The notes beneath the pieces were generated by a model. It had not been told where the DNA came from. It saw nothing but the letters and a program-made list of their open reading frames with translations, and searched no databases. A DNA stretch of 64,000 bases from Larkinella sp051857545 (GTDB lineage Bacteria; Bacteroidota; Bacteroidia; Cytophagales; Spirosomataceae): contig NZ_JBPZHB010000001.1 of assembly GCF_051857545.1 (NCBI RefSeq), forward strand, positions 930,001-994,000, in the 5' to 3' direction. A program made the translations under genes and the position numbers. Position 1 is the first letter of the stretch. Every line of letters starts with the position of its first letter. Positions 25,920 to 35,416 of the stretch are shown here, in pieces.

Positions 25920-28727
25920 TTACTGGCACTGATAACCAAGGTCTTTAATGATTGTGTCGAGCAGGCCATTCACCCGGGCTTTTTCGGGGTCGGTGAGGTT
26001 GGCTTCGCGCAAAACGTTGTATTCAAACGACTTGTCGAAACCGTTGAACCACTGGCTGTAGAAGACCCGCGACGGATCGTCCACCGTGGTTGTCAACTGG
26101 TTTTTCGCCGGCACGTCGGCCAACGGATTGCCGTAAATGGGAGCCACCACGTTGGGCGCCGACTGGTAGACGGCCTTGTTGCTGAGCTTGTCGTCGGCAC
26201 TCACCCGCGACCAGCCCAGCGTATTGACGAAGTCGTTGATGGCGGCCCGGCCCAGCGTCAGAACCACTTCCAGGTTATCGGATTGGTGAATGTAGGGGCT
26301 AACGTCTTCGGCAACCCGGACTTTCAGGCTGTCGCGTTCCATGCTCCGCTCCATTTCATCGACCAGAATCGTTACCTCGTTTTCGGCCAGACCAAACTGC
26401 CCCTGAAACTGCCGGTCGCTGCGCAGTTGCTTGAGCTGCGTTACCCATTGCCCCAGTAGACTTTCGGCATATCGGGTGGCCAAAACCGAGCCCGGTGCTG
26501 GTTTGGGAGCGGGTTCCTCACTAACGGATCCTACATTCAGAATACCATCCACAAAAATACCAAGGTCGGCGGAGTCTGCCGAAGCATTGGTGACTGCGCT
26601 GGTCGATTCGGCCTGTTTCAGAAACAGATCGGGTTGGCTCATCACCTGGCGAACCAGCTCGCGGTCCCACAGGCTGTTTTCTTTGCCGTTTACAAATTGC
26701 TCGGCGACGGTGAAGGACGCCAGGAAGCGGCCAAACTTTTTCTCTTTGATCAACCGTCCGACCGGTTTGCGAAGCTGATCCCGGCGTTCGCGGGCGCGGA
26801 TGAGTTTCTCTTCCACCGATCCGCCCTCGTAATGGTGGCACAAAGCTTCCCCCACTTCCTGCCGCACCCGATTCAGGGCTTCCCGGATTTGTTCCTGTTT
26901 GATGGCCGGATGACAGGCCGGTAACAGGTATTTCAGCAGGTAATCAATTCCGTTCCGGCCCGGCTGCGTGGCTTCATACCAGGCCGTCATCGGATCGTGA
27001 AAGTGCCGATTGGTGTGTTCATTGTTTACAAACGAGCGTTCCATGTCGGCAAAGGCCGGGGTGTAGCGTTCGTTGTAGGTTTCGACGCCGTCGGTGATCT
27101 GGTAGGAGACTTTGCAATACCGGGGGTCGCGAATCATGAACGTGTTTTTGAAACTGTCGTTCGGGCCGTTCCAGCTTCGCGTCCATTTGTCGGTCGAAAC
27201 CTTGTCGAATTCCTTGTCGAAAAACCGCTCCAGCCGTTTTTCCCAGATGTGGTCATAGAGGTCCGTGCGGCCGGTCCGGGTGGGGTCGCATTCGTCGATC
27301 TCGACGTTGATCTTGGTCAGCACCAGAAAGAACGGATTGATCCGGTCGACGCCAGCGCGGGCATCCAGCGGTACCAGGTTGTTCAGCACGCGTTCGCGTT
27401 TTTCGCGCTCCTCCGCCGAGCGGCCCACATTCATGCCAATCCACTGGCTGATCATGCTGTTGATGTTGAGCGTGCCTTTCACCTCCGACTGCATGTTGTG
27501 CATGCAGAAAAGCAGGCTGCTGATCCCGAACGAATCGTTGTAGGCATTGAAGAGGTAAAAGACTTTTCCGCGCAGAAACGGGTCCATTTTCTTGGAAACG
27601 TCGGTTTCCTGCTGAAAAACGTTTTCCGGTGAGCCTTCCATGCTCCGCGCACCCGGAAAATCGAGGATGTCGGCGTGTTGCAGAAACCGGCGGCTGGGGT
27701 GATTTTCGAGGGCTTTGGGCAGGGGCAACACCAGCTCGGAGGTCAGCCCGGTCAGAATGCTCCGGGTGAGCGGAATCCGCTTTTTGTCGCGGGTGACCAC
27801 CGTTACGGTGTTGAGCTGACTGTCGGCCTGGTTCATTTCATACAGCCGCATGACGTCGACAATCGTCTGCTTCTGGGGCGCTACGGCTTCCAGACCAACC
27901 CATACTTCCGACTCAAATCCCAGTTCGATCAGCCCCTGACTCAGTTTGTTGAACAAGTTGGTCATGAACTCGTCTTCGTGCCAGAGCGGGGCGAAAATGG
28001 CCCAGCGGTCGCCGGGCCGTACATAGGGCGCAATCGCGGCCACTTTCTCCCAGTAATTGTATCGGCGCAAGGTGCCGATGAGGTCCATGCCCTGAAAATA
28101 TTTCGATAGATAATCCCGCAAATCCAGGATGTCGTCTTCCGTCATGCCCGGCTGAATCGTGGCCTGTCGTTGCCGTTCCAGGCGGTTTTGCAGTTGATCC
28201 AGTTGCTCGAACGTGAGCTTTTCGGGGTATTTCGAATTGATGATGTTGTACTGATACCCAATGGCCATGGTTTTCACGATGTCCGACTGATTCAGCAGCC
28301 GCAGCAAATAACCGCCCTCGTTGTTCTGGTGGTAGGTCGTAAAACGCGTCACCACGCCAGTGGCCTCGGTGCCGCCCCCCACGGGGTTGATGTCGTCGAT
28401 GAAGCTGATCGGGCCATCGTGTCCTGTAATTTGCCGGACGGTTTCGGCTGGTATTCCTGCCGATTCGATCTGCAACAGATTGTGGCCGGGAATGCGGGCC
28501 AGATTGGAAACCAGGTACGATTTTCCAACCTGACTGATGCCAAACAGGGCGAGTGCCGGACGCATTTTGGCCGCCTGTTCGAGCCGTTTGGCGCGTCGGC
28601 GCAGCTTGCCCAGTTCATCGAGCGTACTCAACCGTTTTTCGGGTTCTTCGTATAAACTCAGCCATTCGGTGCCGCGCCGAATGCTCTCCTGTAATTGCAG
28701 ACTTTCCTGAGATAGAGTAGGAAACAT
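25920..28727 (-). CDS. SrfC-like (virulence factor) P-loop GTPase-type protein
   Basis: The product is 935 residues from ATG 28727; a GTG at 28772 is an alternative. A Walker A motif GISQVGKS lies at about residues 63-70. A DFPGAR element near 356 resembles the G3 (DxxG) motif, and VLTKINVEID near 470 resembles G4 (TKxD). This very wide spacing of the GTPase motifs, with long inserts, fits the SrfC virulence-factor family, named from the Salmonella srfABC operon and regarded as dynamin-like. No membrane helix or signal is visible, so it is cytoplasmic. It lies downstream of the SrfB-like gene, separated by a coiled-coil gene. The family assignment is from memory of the motif layout and the SrfB partner. 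Confidence 0.7.
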   Translation of the reverse strand: MFPTLSQESLQLQESIRRGTEWLSLYEEPEKRLSTLDELGKLRRRAKRLEQAAKMRPALALFGISQVGKSYLVSNLARIPGHNLLQIESAGIPAETVRQITGHDGPISFIDDINPVGGGTEATGVVTRFTTYHQNNEGGYLLRLLNQSDIVKTMAIGYQYNIINSKYPEKLTFEQLDQLQNRLERQRQATIQPGMTEDDILDLRDYLSKYFQGMDLIGTLRRYNYWEKVAAIAPYVRPGDRWAIFAPLWHEDEFMTNLFNKLSQGLIELGFESEVWVGLEAVAPQKQTIVDVMRLYEMNQADSQLNTVTVVTRDKKRIPLTRSILTGLTSELVLPLPKALENHPSRRFLQHADILDFPGARSMEGSPENVFQQETDVSKKMDPFLRGKVFYLFNAYNDSFGISSLLFCMHNMQSEVKGTLNINSMISQWIGMNVGRSAEEREKRERVLNNLVPLDARAGVDRINPFFLVLTKINVEIDECDPTRTGRTDLYDHIWEKRLERFFDKEFDKVSTDKWTRSWNGPNDSFKNTFMIRDPRYCKVSYQITDGVETYNERYTPAFADMERSFVNNEHTNRHFHDPMTAWYEATQPGRNGIDYLLKYLLPACHPAIKQEQIREALNRVRQEVGEALCHHYEGGSVEEKLIRARERRDQLRKPVGRLIKEKKFGRFLASFTVAEQFVNGKENSLWDRELVRQVMSQPDLFLKQAESTSAVTNASADSADLGIFVDGILNVGSVSEEPAPKPAPGSVLATRYAESLLGQWVTQLKQLRSDRQFQGQFGLAENEVTILVDEMERSMERDSLKVRVAEDVSPYIHQSDNLEVVLTLGRAAINDFVNTLGWSRVSADDKLSNKAVYQSAPNVVAPIYGNPLADVPAKNQLTTTVDDPSRVFYSQWFNGFDKSFEYNVLREANLTDPEKARVNGLLDTIIKDLGYQCQ

Positions 28728-28794
28728 AGTGAATGGGTTTCGGGATGTTTTCGAATATTTATGCCTGAACACCCGTTCAGGTTATCAAAAATCT

Positions 28795-29670
28795 TTATTC
28801 GGTAACGATGTCTGCGTAAATCACCACGGTTCGTGATTGCCGCCGAATGACGGCAAACGACCGGCCTTCGCGGACGGTATTTCCTCCCAGACCCTGCACG
28901 TTGTGAAGGGCCGGGTCTACCTGCCGGGTTTCTTCGGGCGACACAAAAACGAAATCCTCAAAGTGGTTCGACGCCCATTGGGCCACCTTGTCCAGCAGGG
29001 CGCGACGCTGGGGAATATACAGGCCCGTTAAGGCACTCAGCAAATCGGTCAGCGCCTGGTGGTATTGCCGAACCGCATCCTGTGGCGATTCGTTCGGGCT
29101 CGTTTCCAACGCCCGCAAGGCCGTCCATCCGCCCACAAAAGCCGCCAGGAAGCTGTTGAGGTCGGGCGTGGGCGACTCCGTGGCTTCGATGAGCAGGTTC
29201 CGGATGCCGGCTTCGGCGGGAGTACTGAAAAATAACCGCACAAACTCAGCCGCTGGTAGCATGGCCGCCCGCTCTTTCCGGAGTCGAAACACCTCGATTT
29301 CGGCCTGCTCGCGACCGGTTTCGGCGGTTTGCTTCTGCTCCAGGGCCAGCGTCAGTGCCTGCTGCTGTTCCAGTTGCTCCCAGCGCAAATTCTCGATCTG
29401 CTGCTGCAACGGTCGGCTGATCGTGAGCGGTAAATCCCTGGCCCGGCTACCCACGGTTTCCAGATCGTCGGACGACAGAATGGTTTGCAACCCCCGGCGG
29501 AGCCAGTCACCGTCAGTGCTGTCTTCATCGGCGTAGGGAAGGGCCAGATTGGGGTTTTGCCGCAGACGCGCAATCACCTCCGGACCCAGCAGGTCGCGGA
29601 GGTGATTGACGAACGAATCAAGCGGAGTGGGCAATGGATCGGGTGGCGTAAAGTCGGATTGAGCGTGCAT
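28795..29670 (-). CDS. coiled-coil protein between the SrfB-like and SrfC-like genes
   Basis: The product is 291 residues from ATG 29670 (MHAQSDFTPPDPL); a TTG at 29688 is also in frame. Residues about 80-135 form a Gln/Glu-rich coiled coil. The rest is mostly helical except a C-terminal beta stretch, REGRSFAVIRRQSRTVVIYAD. I recognise no family. Its start (FVNHLRDLLGP, LALPYADE, GDWLRR) weakly resembles the shared domain of the three downstream proteins (LRDLL, AEPL, W). Position within the SrfB/SrfC operon suggests an adaptor or a counterpart of SrfA; this is inference. Confidence 0.65.
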   Translation of the reverse strand: MHAQSDFTPPDPLPTPLDSFVNHLRDLLGPEVIARLRQNPNLALPYADEDSTDGDWLRRGLQTILSSDDLETVGSRARDLPLTISRPLQQQIENLRWEQLEQQQALTLALEQKQTAETGREQAEIEVFRLRKERAAMLPAAEFVRLFFSTPAEAGIRNLLIEATESPTPDLNSFLAAFVGGWTALRALETSPNESPQDAVRQYHQALTDLLSALTGLYIPQRRALLDKVAQWASNHFEDFVFVSPEETRQVDPALHNVQGLGGNTVREGRSFAVIRRQSRTVVIYADIVTE

Positions 29671-29715
29671 ACGGATTGAAAGAGCCAATCAAATCATGGA
29701 AAAACAGCCTGATTG

Positions 29716-32700
29716 TCAGTTCAGATAAGGGTCCAGGTAGAAATTTCCGGTATCGAGCCAGTAGCCGTGCGGATCGGTCAGTGTGCAAACCGTCAGCTTC
29801 AGCGCCGGAATGTCGCGGCCCGTTTGCGGGTCCATCACCGTCAGGTTGTTGCGCAGGATCAACCCTTCCTTGTCGCGCAGGTTCGGGCGACCAATCCGGA
29901 CTTTGAGCGGCAGTTTGGGCATGAGCAGCGTTCTGGCCCGTTCGCTGTCGAACTCGATTTTGTACAAAGGCGTGGCAATCCACTGATCACTCGCCATTTG
30001 GCGCATCCCCAGGAACGTATCTTTGGCACCGGTCAGCTCGATTTCGTCGATGGATTCGATGGGTGAATCATCGGGAACGGCCAGCACATGCTCGTTTTTG
30101 ATGCGGGGCGGCTGGCCGTCCGTCAGCAACCCAATGTAGTCGGCGGTGGAGGTCATGCGGGCTGCCAGCAGACGTGTGTCGAGCCGGAAACCGTTCAGAT
30201 GGCCCAGTTCCGACAGCAGGGCGATGGCGGCCCCGACCGAAACGCAGGTTTTGGGATCCTTGATGGTGTATTCGTGCGGATCGCTGAAGGGATACCAGAA
30301 TTTTTCGCTGGTGGCGACCCGGATGCGGTTCATCGGCACAATCCGGTCGGGCGAAACCGGCATGTTTTCCAGAAAGAGATCCAGCACCACCGGCAACGTC
30401 GAGGGGCGGCCCGACAGCAGGACGTAATCGCACTGGTACTGGGAAATGATGCCGCACAAATCGCGGAGCATGGTTCCGATGACGTTGCGGATGGCTTTCT
30501 GGTTGATTTCCTCCGGCGACACTTCCCAGCTCATCAGCCGGATGTCGAAACCGGTGGCCCCTTCGCGCCGGAACCCTTCGTTTACATACTGCAACACGCT
30601 TGGAATCGGGGCTTCGTGTTCCTGAAAAAACTCATCGAAAGCCACCTGACGGGTTTGATCGGGATGGGCAGTAATCTGTCCCAGCATGCCCTGCGCAATA
30701 ACCGTAGCCACCTGGTTGGCAAAATGTTTCTTGAGCGTGCGTTTGTGGTCGGTATCGGTGCTCTGGAACGGGCCGAAGAGCGAATACAAAACCTGCCCCG
30801 CGCGGCCACAACCCAGTCGGCGGGCTTCGCGGGCGATTTGCGGCAACACACACTCTTCAATGAGTTTCTTGATGATGTGGTCGCCGGCCAGGTTGAATCC
30901 TTCCCAGAAAACCGGGTTCTGGTAGAGGCTGGTGACCGCGCCCGGTTCATATTCATAGTGACCAATCATCAGGTCGGTCGTTCCCCCGCCAATGTCGACG
31001 CTGGCAATCATCAGCGATTTGCGGGATGGGTCGAGGTCGTCGGTGCGCCGACGGCCCATGGTCTCAAAAAACCGGGGGGCATTTTCCGGCCCAAACCGGT
31101 GAACGATCTCGTTGTACATAAAGACCAACTGGCTGCAGGTGGCTTCATCGTAGCCCCAGGAGGTGCGCAGCCGAACGGGGTCGTGGTTTTCCCGCAGGTC
31201 TTTCAGGTTTTTCGGAATGCGGCTTTCAACCGGATCATTTTCAGCCAGTTTGCTGTAGTCGGGAATGATTTCGAGGTCGGGCGAAATCAGTTTATACTTG
31301 TCCCCGTAGTAGTCACGAAGGGCCTGAAGGGCGTCGGCGGCACACTCGCGCAGCTTGACCCGTTCGGTTTTTGGCATGGCCGTCGGGCAGGTCAGCACGA
31401 TCCGGCGCAACCGCCGGGGCACCCCCGCTTCGCCCCGTTCGTTGCGGAACTCGTAGCTGTTGATGTAACTCAGCGTCTGGAGCAGGATTTCGGTCAGCGC
31501 AAAGGTCATCAGCGCGCTGCGGGCGTAGAGCGGATTCTGGCCACTTCGGTAGATCAGTCCCGGGCCGTTTGCGCTGGCCAGTTTGTTGGCCTTATCGACC
31601 AGCATACCGTCGCTCGTAAAGAGGTTGGCGAGGGGAAGGCTCGACGCCGAATTCTGCATCAGCTCGGTGTGTTCGGAAAAATAACCCCAGGGTTTTTCGC
31701 GCTTTTTGGCGTCCCACAAATACCGTTTGGGGCTGGAAAAGGTCATTTCATACTGGTCGTTGACGGCCTGGTTGTCGCCGAAAATGACCCCGTATCGCGT
31801 GGCTTCCGTTCCTACCCGAACCATGCTGGGCCAGCGGAACAGGAAGTCGTCGGTCAGCCCTTCTTTTTTGCCAAAAGACGCTTCCATAAACGCCAGCTTC
31901 ATCTCGAACGGTTTGTTGCTGGTGTGGGTCGGATTGCGGAGTTCCCGGATTTTCAGGCGTTTAGCGTCCGTCAGGGCGAGTTCGGCATCGCGCTCGCGGG
32001 CACTGCTCTCCAAAACCAGTCCGCAGGTGCGCGAATTGCCGACGTCGAGCACCAGGTTGACGTCGATGCTCCGGCCCAGGGCGTCCTGTTGCAGCGTTAC
32101 GACGGGCCAGCTATTGGTCTGCTCGATCATTTTCAGGAGCGTCATATACAGACCCAGGTGCAGCAGGTGGTGGGGTTCGCTGGTAAGCTGGCGCGGAATC
32201 CGGCTTTTGCGCTTCGTGATCACTTCTTCCAGCCAGTCGTTGACGCGCTTCTGCGACAGAAAAAAACCGTTGGTGTCTTCGTGGGTAGCACACTTGAAGC
32301 GGGTGTTGCCGCCTTCCGGATCGCTGGAATCCGGCACGACGTAATACGTGTGGTTAAGCCGCGGGTCATACTTGTCGTCGCAGTGCGTATCGAAGGCCAG
32401 CACCAGTTTGTGGGTATACGGGCTGCCCTCGGCTTTTTCCTGCGAGCTGATCCGGCCGAGGTACATGCGCGCCCAGGACTGCGGACCGGGCATCAGTTTA
32501 CCGGCGTCGTAGTGATCGGTGCGGAAATAGGGCAGGGGGAGCCAGACGCCCTCCAGAACATCGAGCGCATAGCGACCTTGAAGATTGATCAGGTGATCTT
32601 CCCGGATGTAGTTCAGGTTTTCGGGCCTGATTTTGCTTTCGTCGATGGAGCGGTCGGGGCGGAAGGCTTCGGCGTTGATGTCCAGACGACTGATGTACTT

Positions 32701-32868
32701 TCCGTTTTCGAGCATATACGGGATGATCAGATACACCCGGTCGTTGTCGGGGTCTTCCTGTTCGGCATACTCAAACCGCAGTTTGGGGGCCGCGCTCGTA
32801 TCACCGAGGTTCAGGGGGATATCTATAAACTGGATGCCGGAGTTGGCGATCAGGGAAACCATGTTCAT
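29716..32868 (-). CDS. SrfB-like (virulence factor) actin/HSP70-fold ATPase
   Basis: The 1050-residue product holds a split actin-like ATPase: a phosphate-1 loop LVLDVGNSRTCGLVL at about 272-286, a phosphate-2 loop ASVDIGGGTTDLMIG at about 622-636, and an adenosine-type loop LLSGRPSTLP at about 817-826. A 270-residue N-terminal region precedes the fold. This length and the DVGNSRT/DIGGGTTD pair fit the SrfB virulence-factor family of the Salmonella srfABC operon. The protein is predicted cytoplasmic. ATG 32868 lies 21 bases after the zinc-ribbon gene stop, so it is operonic. It could act as an NTP-driven scaffold or chaperone for the membrane proteins downstream. Confidence 0.78.
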   Translation of the reverse strand: MNMVSLIANSGIQFIDIPLNLGDTSAAPKLRFEYAEQEDPDNDRVYLIIPYMLENGKYISRLDINAEAFRPDRSIDESKIRPENLNYIREDHLINLQGRYALDVLEGVWLPLPYFRTDHYDAGKLMPGPQSWARMYLGRISSQEKAEGSPYTHKLVLAFDTHCDDKYDPRLNHTYYVVPDSSDPEGGNTRFKCATHEDTNGFFLSQKRVNDWLEEVITKRKSRIPRQLTSEPHHLLHLGLYMTLLKMIEQTNSWPVVTLQQDALGRSIDVNLVLDVGNSRTCGLVLESSARERDAELALTDAKRLKIRELRNPTHTSNKPFEMKLAFMEASFGKKEGLTDDFLFRWPSMVRVGTEATRYGVIFGDNQAVNDQYEMTFSSPKRYLWDAKKREKPWGYFSEHTELMQNSASSLPLANLFTSDGMLVDKANKLASANGPGLIYRSGQNPLYARSALMTFALTEILLQTLSYINSYEFRNERGEAGVPRRLRRIVLTCPTAMPKTERVKLRECAADALQALRDYYGDKYKLISPDLEIIPDYSKLAENDPVESRIPKNLKDLRENHDPVRLRTSWGYDEATCSQLVFMYNEIVHRFGPENAPRFFETMGRRRTDDLDPSRKSLMIASVDIGGGTTDLMIGHYEYEPGAVTSLYQNPVFWEGFNLAGDHIIKKLIEECVLPQIAREARRLGCGRAGQVLYSLFGPFQSTDTDHKRTLKKHFANQVATVIAQGMLGQITAHPDQTRQVAFDEFFQEHEAPIPSVLQYVNEGFRREGATGFDIRLMSWEVSPEEINQKAIRNVIGTMLRDLCGIISQYQCDYVLLSGRPSTLPVVLDLFLENMPVSPDRIVPMNRIRVATSEKFWYPFSDPHEYTIKDPKTCVSVGAAIALLSELGHLNGFRLDTRLLAARMTSTADYIGLLTDGQPPRIKNEHVLAVPDDSPIESIDEIELTGAKDTFLGMRQMASDQWIATPLYKIEFDSERARTLLMPKLPLKVRIGRPNLRDKEGLILRNNLTVMDPQTGRDIPALKLTVCTLTDPHGYWLDTGNFYLDPYLN

Positions 32869-32889
32869 GAGTGGTAGGAAAAAGACCGG

Positions 32890-33363
32890 TTAAACGGTTT
32901 TGTAAATGATCTCGAAGGTTGTACCGGCACACTGGCGGCAGACGACCGCATCCAGCCGGTTCGGGGTATGGCAGTTGTTACATTTTTTGTAGTCGGGTGG
33001 GGGAGGAGGGGGCGTTCCGTTTAGGCGTTTCAGCCGGATGTATTGCTGATTGGGCTGCCAGCCGTCGAGGCTGAGCCACTGGCCGTTCTGCTCGATGGTG
33101 CAGACATCGCCACTGATGAGCGGAGCCGCACTACCCGGTTTTTTCAACGGAATGCCCACTTTTTGCGGAACGGATTGCAGGTTGGTGAAATCGGCCTCGT
33201 ACGGAGAACCGTCCAGGTGGATTCGGACGGATTTGCTGGCACTGCCGGCCAATTGGTTGATAATTTCTTCCTGAACCAAATCAAATTGCTGGTTTACGGG
33301 CGGAAAGGTTAGGGTTACTTTTTTTGGGTTTTGGGTTGGTTGCTCCCAGATAACTTGTGGCAT
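32890..33363 (-). CDS. small protein with C-terminal zinc ribbon; first gene of the SrfB/SrfC-like operon
   Basis: The 157-residue product has an N-terminal ubiquitin-like-sized beta/alpha part (VTLTFPPVNQQFDLVQEEII..., about 1-115), a PPPPPP linker near residue 117-122, and a C-terminal zinc ribbon CNNCHTPNRLDAVVCRQC with two CxxC pairs. I know no named family that fits. It is the promoter-proximal gene of the minus-strand operon. Its proline linker and zinc ribbon are mirrored in the divergent gene at 33643, which hints that the two interact. Confidence 0.7.
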   Translation of the reverse strand: MPQVIWEQPTQNPKKVTLTFPPVNQQFDLVQEEIINQLAGSASKSVRIHLDGSPYEADFTNLQSVPQKVGIPLKKPGSAAPLISGDVCTIEQNGQWLSLDGWQPNQQYIRLKRLNGTPPPPPPDYKKCNNCHTPNRLDAVVCRQCAGTTFEIIYKTV

Positions 33364-33642
33364 AAATGGATTCCGTTTTAAGTCAACGTTCTTGGAAAAG
33401 GATGGAATTTATCAGGGATAATCAGCCGGGGTAAATCAATTTTTAAAACTGCTAAAATTGGGTGGTTACATCTTCATTCGCAATACCATATTCCATGATT
33501 CTTTCTAAGGGGATTCATGATTTTACAAATGGATCATCAACCTTTTAGACATATTGTGTAATATTGACGCGTCGGCTCCTGGGATTTGCTAATTTATGCC
33601 GCTTATCTACGAAGGTTATCATCTTATTCCGAAAATATTTCT

Positions 33643-34425
33643 ATGCAGCCACCGTCTACCCCACCTCAGAAATATAACCCCTATTATTTGCCCGTACCGG
33701 AAGGCTGTGGAAAACGAACGGATTGCCCGTATAAGTCGATGCCGGAATATTTGCAGCCTTCGGATTTCAAAAATGAAATTCTGAGCAGCTTTGACGATCA
33801 CTACTGTTCGCTTTGCAAAAGCCAGTTGAAGCTGGTGCCACCACCACCTCCTCCGCCAAGACCGCGCGTTGAAGAAACCACTAAAAAAGATCCGGATTTG
33901 CGACCTTGGTATCGTAAATACCGGTGGGCTATTCTGGCAGCCCTGCTGCTCCTGATTGCGGGACTTGTGTATTGGTTTTGGTTCCGAAAGTCTCCTTCTC
34001 CTGCTCCGGTAAAGAAGAAAGAAGTGTGTCAACGGGGGGACGTTGTTGCGGGAAGGGATACGTGTGTAAATGAGGTCAGGTATCAAGTTGTCTGCGATGG
34101 AAAAGGAGGGTACGATAAAGGCAAAAAGATTGGCAGTTGTGGACCGGTTGTCGTCTTTCCGGCTGCCGGAAAAATTATAGGTACTGATTGCAGGGGTAAA
34201 ACATTACATAATAAAGTAACCGACGGCAAAGGAGGGTATAATTTGGTGCCTGCACGAGACAATAGCATAACCTGTTTCGAGCCGGATGTTCCACACGTGG
34301 TAAAGCGTGGTGGAAGATGTCAAATTGAAATATATCATAATGGAATGCTCAAATCGCAAACTTCTGTCCCTGTCGAAAGGCAATCAGAATGTGCCAATGC
34401 CCCCAAAGCACCCAAATTACGATGA
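33643..34425 (+). CDS. single-pass membrane protein with N-terminal zinc-ribbon-like cysteines
   Basis: The product is 260 residues from ATG 33643 (MQPPSTPPQKYN); the longer frame to 33586 lacks coding support. Cys22/Cys28 and Cys55/Cys58 could bind zinc on the cytoplasmic side. A run of seven prolines follows near residue 65, then a membrane helix (about 94-113). The outer part has two similar Cys-containing units with VCDGKGGYDKGKKIG and VTDGKGGYNLVPARD. I recognise no family. The gene diverges from the SrfB/SrfC-like operon across a 279-base intergenic region (33364-33642), where I found no convincing promoter box. Confidence 0.65.
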   Translation: MQPPSTPPQKYNPYYLPVPEGCGKRTDCPYKSMPEYLQPSDFKNEILSSFDDHYCSLCKSQLKLVPPPPPPPRPRVEETTKKDPDLRPWYRKYRWAILAALLLLIAGLVYWFWFRKSPSPAPVKKKEVCQRGDVVAGRDTCVNEVRYQVVCDGKGGYDKGKKIGSCGPVVVFPAAGKIIGTDCRGKTLHNKVTDGKGGYNLVPARDNSITCFEPDVPHVVKRGGRCQIEIYHNGMLKSQTSVPVERQSECANAPKAPKLR

Positions 34426-34492
34426 TTGTAAAGCGAGCAGATAACCTTTCATGGTCTTAGGACATCGATGGATGTATAAATCTCTGACACCC

Positions 34493-35389
34493 ATGAAATC
34501 GATTCTCTATGCATTACTGATTCTGACGTTGCCGACTACGGTCTGGGCGCAATTGCCTGCCGGGTTTGTCCGCCATACGAGCTACATCTATACTGGAAAC
34601 TCGAAAAAGCCCCTGACGACCAGTTTTGTGGTGGAAAAAGACGAATACGTCTACATCGAAGTCTCCGGCGATGTGGATCTGGGGCCGTTCACGGGGGCTG
34701 CCGACGCGACCGGAAAACCGACGCTGGCGGCACTCCGGTTTAACAAATATAAGGACTACTACCACGGTGCGCTGGTGTGCCGGATTGGTGATTGGGCTAT
34801 GCCTTGTGAAGAAATGTTCCGGATTGTCGACGGTTGGGCCAATCCCAGGGCTAATGCGGGCATTCAGTGGCTGGTCGATACCCAGCGGATGGTTCATACG
34901 CGCGGAATAAGTTACATTCCGGGCGCTTATTTTTTGTCGCCTGCTACCGGACCATTAACGTTCGATCTGAACGACACCGATCCGGATAACAACACGGGCT
35001 CGTTCTTAATCACCATTTATGCCTTAAAAAAGAACATCCATTACAACCGGAATGCCTTTAACTACTGCCCGGTCAAAATGCCGGCTGAATCAGAAACCGT
35101 TGAATGGAAGCAAGAACTAACGGGATCGTCGTACCACCATCCCGATACGTTTCGGGGAACAGGAAAGTACCGGGGCTGTCAGTGTGCCTACTTCGAGGAT
35201 AATGCCCATACGCTGGACAACCATACCCCCAGACAAGGAACTTTTGATTTTGGCTACTACATTTCCGTCGACAAGGCTACGGCGGATCATCTCCACGTCG
35301 TTCTGGATATGTTGCCGCACGAATTGTATGGAAAACGGTTTCCTGCTGAATTCTACCGGCCCATGCCGAATGCAAATCTAACCCGCTGA
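34493..35389 (+). CDS. secreted protein with LecA (PA-IL)-like domain
   Basis: The 299-residue product starts at ATG 34493 with signal peptide MKSILYALLILTLPTTVWA; an upstream in-frame ATG at 34451 would put residues ahead of it. Residues about 30-175 show the LecA pattern: EDEYVYIEVSGDVDLGPF-like strand, YHGALVCRIGDWAMP, then TGPLTFDLNDTDPDNNTGSFLITI. In LecA the matching pieces are GALVMKIG and YNDVPGTYGNNSGSFSVNI, which carry the calcium and galactose site. The C-terminal third (GTGKYRGCQCAYFED, HVVLDMLPHELYGKRF) is shared with the paralogue at 44218. It is a probable periplasmic or surface glycan-binding protein; ligand unknown. Confidence 0.7.
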   Translation: MKSILYALLILTLPTTVWAQLPAGFVRHTSYIYTGNSKKPLTTSFVVEKDEYVYIEVSGDVDLGPFTGAADATGKPTLAALRFNKYKDYYHGALVCRIGDWAMPCEEMFRIVDGWANPRANAGIQWLVDTQRMVHTRGISYIPGAYFLSPATGPLTFDLNDTDPDNNTGSFLITIYALKKNIHYNRNAFNYCPVKMPAESETVEWKQELTGSSYHHPDTFRGTGKYRGCQCAYFEDNAHTLDNHTPRQGTFDFGYYISVDKATADHLHVVLDMLPHELYGKRFPAEFYRPMPNANLTR

Positions 35390-35416
35390 TTCACCTGAAA
35401 ACCGATTGATCGTTTC

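Noticed and set aside
30088..32877. A 929-codon open frame on the plus strand
   Set aside because: It is antisense to the SrfB-like gene, which has clear ATPase motifs. The translation has low complexity and no recognisable motif; long antisense frames are common in GC-rich coding DNA.
35390..35416. Terminator between the convergent LecA-like and papain-like genes
   Set aside because: No inverted repeat of useful length or T-run is present in the 27-base gap.
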